Source: Stropharia rugosoannulata (Eukaryota > Basidiomycota > Agaricomycetes > Agaricales > Strophariaceae). From it: DNA of 64,000 nucleotides. Under the pieces are notes generated by a model, which was not told the DNA's origin, did not search any database, and worked only from the letters and a program-made list of their open reading frames with translations. The stretch is from assembly GCA_028532985.1 (NCBI GenBank), contig JANCIK010000002.1, positions 2,108,001 through 2,172,000 on the forward strand, read 5' to 3'. The first letter of the stretch is position 1. Each line of letters opens with the position of its first letter. Below are positions 62,090-64,000 of this stretch, one piece after another. The translations under genes and the position numbers were made by a program.

Positions 62090-62874
62090 GAAACAAGGTA
62101 TTAGACGGTTGCTAAAATTGTGAGGCGGGCAGGAAGGGAAGGCGGACAGAATGGGAGTGCAGATCAGTGGGTTTTAAGGGAGCGGTGTTGTTTATTTTCC
62201 TGCATACTAAATACACATGAGATGGAGGCTGATTACATCGGCCCCCTCAGGCGCGCTCGCCGCGCACGCTCATTTCATTCGTTGACATATCTCCGGCGGT
62301 CCCGGGCCCCGGAACCTGTCGGGGACCGGCCCTCAACAGCACCTATATATACTGCCCACGCGCGTTCCTGTTCCTCACTTACATATCACGATCCAACTTA
62401 AACCAAGGCTGGCAGAATTTGATTCATTTTGTGCAGCCTAATGGAGGGGACCAAGACGACTCTACACGTAGATGAAGGATATAATGCTCGTAGGACGAGT
62501 TCTTGTAACTCGCGTTCCATATGAGCTTCGCTTCTTTCTGACATTTTTGTATTAACATATGTATCACACTTTGCAAATGACATTTGATGTTCATCTTACA
62601 CTCATTCTCCTCCGTTTTAAACGCGATTGGTCTCACGACTGGCCAGCGGGACAGCATGCGTATGGCTTCGGCGCAAATTGCTGCGCATTGTGCGAGCTTA
62701 TTTTTTTTCTCCAGAGGGTCAGCACTTTTAAGAGCAGCATGGCATTCTGTTTTGGCCTTGCGCGTGCAAACCGGGAGTCATGACTCGGCGAAGAAGAACT
62801 GGTTTACGTCATCCCTAGTCTTGCTCACTGCAGCCATGCTGTTATAGACTCGTCGGGCAAATTCTTACGCGACA
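62090..62874. promoter_or_regulatory. Divergent region, DUF7704 gene / fluoride exporter
   Basis: 785 bp. Contains a GC-rich imperfect inverted repeat around CCCGGGCCCCGGAACC (about 62300-62330) with a TATATATA-like run just after it (about 62344-62350). Short frames on both strands are unconvincing. No RNA gene seen. Confidence 0.4.
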
Positions 62875-64000
62875 ATGGACGGGCATATCCACGCTGATTC
62901 TAGAGAATTGTCGGATGCAAAGAAGACACGACGAGCAGAGACCGTGGACGAGCCCCCCGACGTGGAGGCAGACGTTGACATCGAAAGTGGGGATACGGAA
63001 GCGCAACGCGACGCATTTACCGAGGCGAAGGAGACACGCGAGGCGGAGAGCATCGATGAACCACCCAGTGCAGACCAGCACATCCCACCATCCAAAATAT
63101 ACGGCCCTTTCTCGTTCCCCGTCATCGCTCTCCTCATGCCTGCTTCTGTGCTTGGCGTCCTTGCACGGTTAGGCTTAGTGGCGCTTATGACCTACAATGG
63201 ACACAGTGTGTTCCCACTCGCATACGTCCAGGCAGTGGGCTGTCTGATCATGGGCATGGGGTTGAGACTCAAGGAACCTCTCGGCCGATCGTACGTACAG
63301 CTCTTTGCTATATGGGAATGCCATGATGCTGATTGACGGTTAGATATGGCCCCTTGTACACCGCGCTTACCACAGGTAAATAAAATCACTTATTTTCTTC
63401 AATGTGATTCATCGAGAGATTTCAAGGATTCTGTGGTTCATTGACAACGTTTTCGAGCTGGCAATTAGACGTCTTTACTGCTTGGATTAACGCGGGTGGC
63501 TCTAACCGCGGCGGATTCCGCGATGTACGTATTTATTCTATGCGCAGTGAATACAGGGATTAAGCTCGTCCATGCAGTTTCTGGACGGAGTCGGCCTTTC
63601 GACTATTACGCTCTCACTAGCGCTTGGGTCATTTGCATTCGGTTATCGCATTGCATCTGTTACCGATCCTCTTGTACACTCAATGCGGTTCCCGAGACGA
63701 ATCACTCGATATAGTTGGAGTTTGCTGGCTGTGTTAACCTATGCTGCTACATACATCACCTACTTCGTTCTTCCAGCACACTTTCGCCACCAGGCCACTG
63801 CGGCTCTTCTCTTCTCCTTTCCTGGAACGCTCACCCGATATTTGCTCGCGATTTCGCTCAATCAGCGTTTCAAGGCTCTTCCTGTAGGAACACTCGCTGC
63901 CAATACGTTGGGCACTGCACTGCTAGCCGCTTTTCACGTTCTGCAACGGGTTAACCATCCCGTTTCTGGGAACGCTTGTTCCCTATTACAAGGTCTTGCA
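62875..64000 (+). CDS. FEX: FEX/CrcB-type fluoride exporter, C-terminus off the right edge
   Basis: Plasma-membrane fluoride channel of the eukaryotic FEX family, which fuses two CrcB/Fluc domains. Start at 62875: MDGHIHADSRELSDAKK. The N-terminal 78 or so residues are charged and contain a 14-residue near-repeat (AKKTRRAETVDEPP and AKETREAESIDEPP, 36 residues apart). Domain 1 starts FPVIALLMPASVLGVLARLG and, across short introns, reads YGPLYTALTTGFCGSLTTFS, SW, the fluoride-pore motif, then DVFTAWINAGGSNRG and LDGVGLSTITLSLALGSFAF. A linking helix (YSWSLLAVLTYAATYITYF) leads to domain 2 (ATAALLFSFPGTLTRYLLAI, LPVGTLAANTLGTALLAAFH), where the window ends. The second GFCG motif lies beyond the edge. 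Confidence 0.9.

Overview
The window reads as nuclear DNA of a basidiomycete fungus, most likely Agaricomycotina. Genes are split by many short introns (about 50-60 nt) with GT..AG ends and CTAAT/CTGAC-like branch sites, intergenic gaps are small, and the gene set is fungal: TGL-type lipase, RTA1, Zn2Cys6 regulator, Ssd1, Vid27, FEX and DUF7704. No prokaryotic, viral or CRISPR feature was seen. The CDS coordinates given here run from start codon to stop codon and include introns.

Layout from left to right. 1-5.0 kb: a truncated DCAF-type WD40 gene and a TGL4/5-like patatin lipase (both -). 5.6-7.2 kb: an orphan single-exon membrane protein (+). 7.9-9.0 kb: MED20 (+), facing the 11.6-kb TRA1 gene (-, 9.1-20.7 kb). 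21.2-26.4 kb: CTNNBL1 (+), UTP15 (-), TCTP (+). 26.8-27.7 kb: a TA-flanked non-autonomous DNA transposon. 27.8-31.1 kb: gamma-tubulin complex GCP3 (+). 32.2-36.6 kb: PDI, verprolin/WIP and an RBM42-like RRM protein (all -). 36.9-40.4 kb: RPL5 (+) facing MED17 (-). 40.9-47.6 kb: a Zn2Cys6 regulator, ESCRT-III VPS24 and an NAD-isocitrate dehydrogenase subunit (all +). 48.2-53.2 kb: an SSD1/DIS3L2-family RNB protein (+). 53.5-55.6 kb: a GC-rich block with a KCTD-like BTB protein (-) and a small zinc-ribbon protein (+). 55.7-57.0 kb: an RTA1 family 7-TM protein (-). 58.3-61.2 kb: VID27 (+). 61.4-62.1 kb: a DUF7704 membrane protein (-). 62.9 kb to the right edge: a FEX/CrcB fluoride exporter (+, truncated).

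The genes do not form a pathway or a biosynthetic cluster; this is an ordinary housekeeping segment. Some functional themes recur. Transcription is represented by TRA1 plus two Mediator head subunits. Ribosome and translation genes are UTP15 (sharing a 172-bp divergent promoter with TCTP) and RPL5. Endomembrane and cytoskeletal functions include PDI, VPS24, verprolin and GCP3. I found no convincing undescribed multi-gene system. The items most worth a second look are the TIR element with a truncated transposase-like ORF, the orphan receptor-like membrane protein, the Ssd1 homologue with an intact RNase II catalytic signature and an NDR-kinase motif, a tandem TGACTCA element upstream of MED20, and the compact GC-rich divergent pair whose candidate start codons lie in one ATGCAT palindrome.
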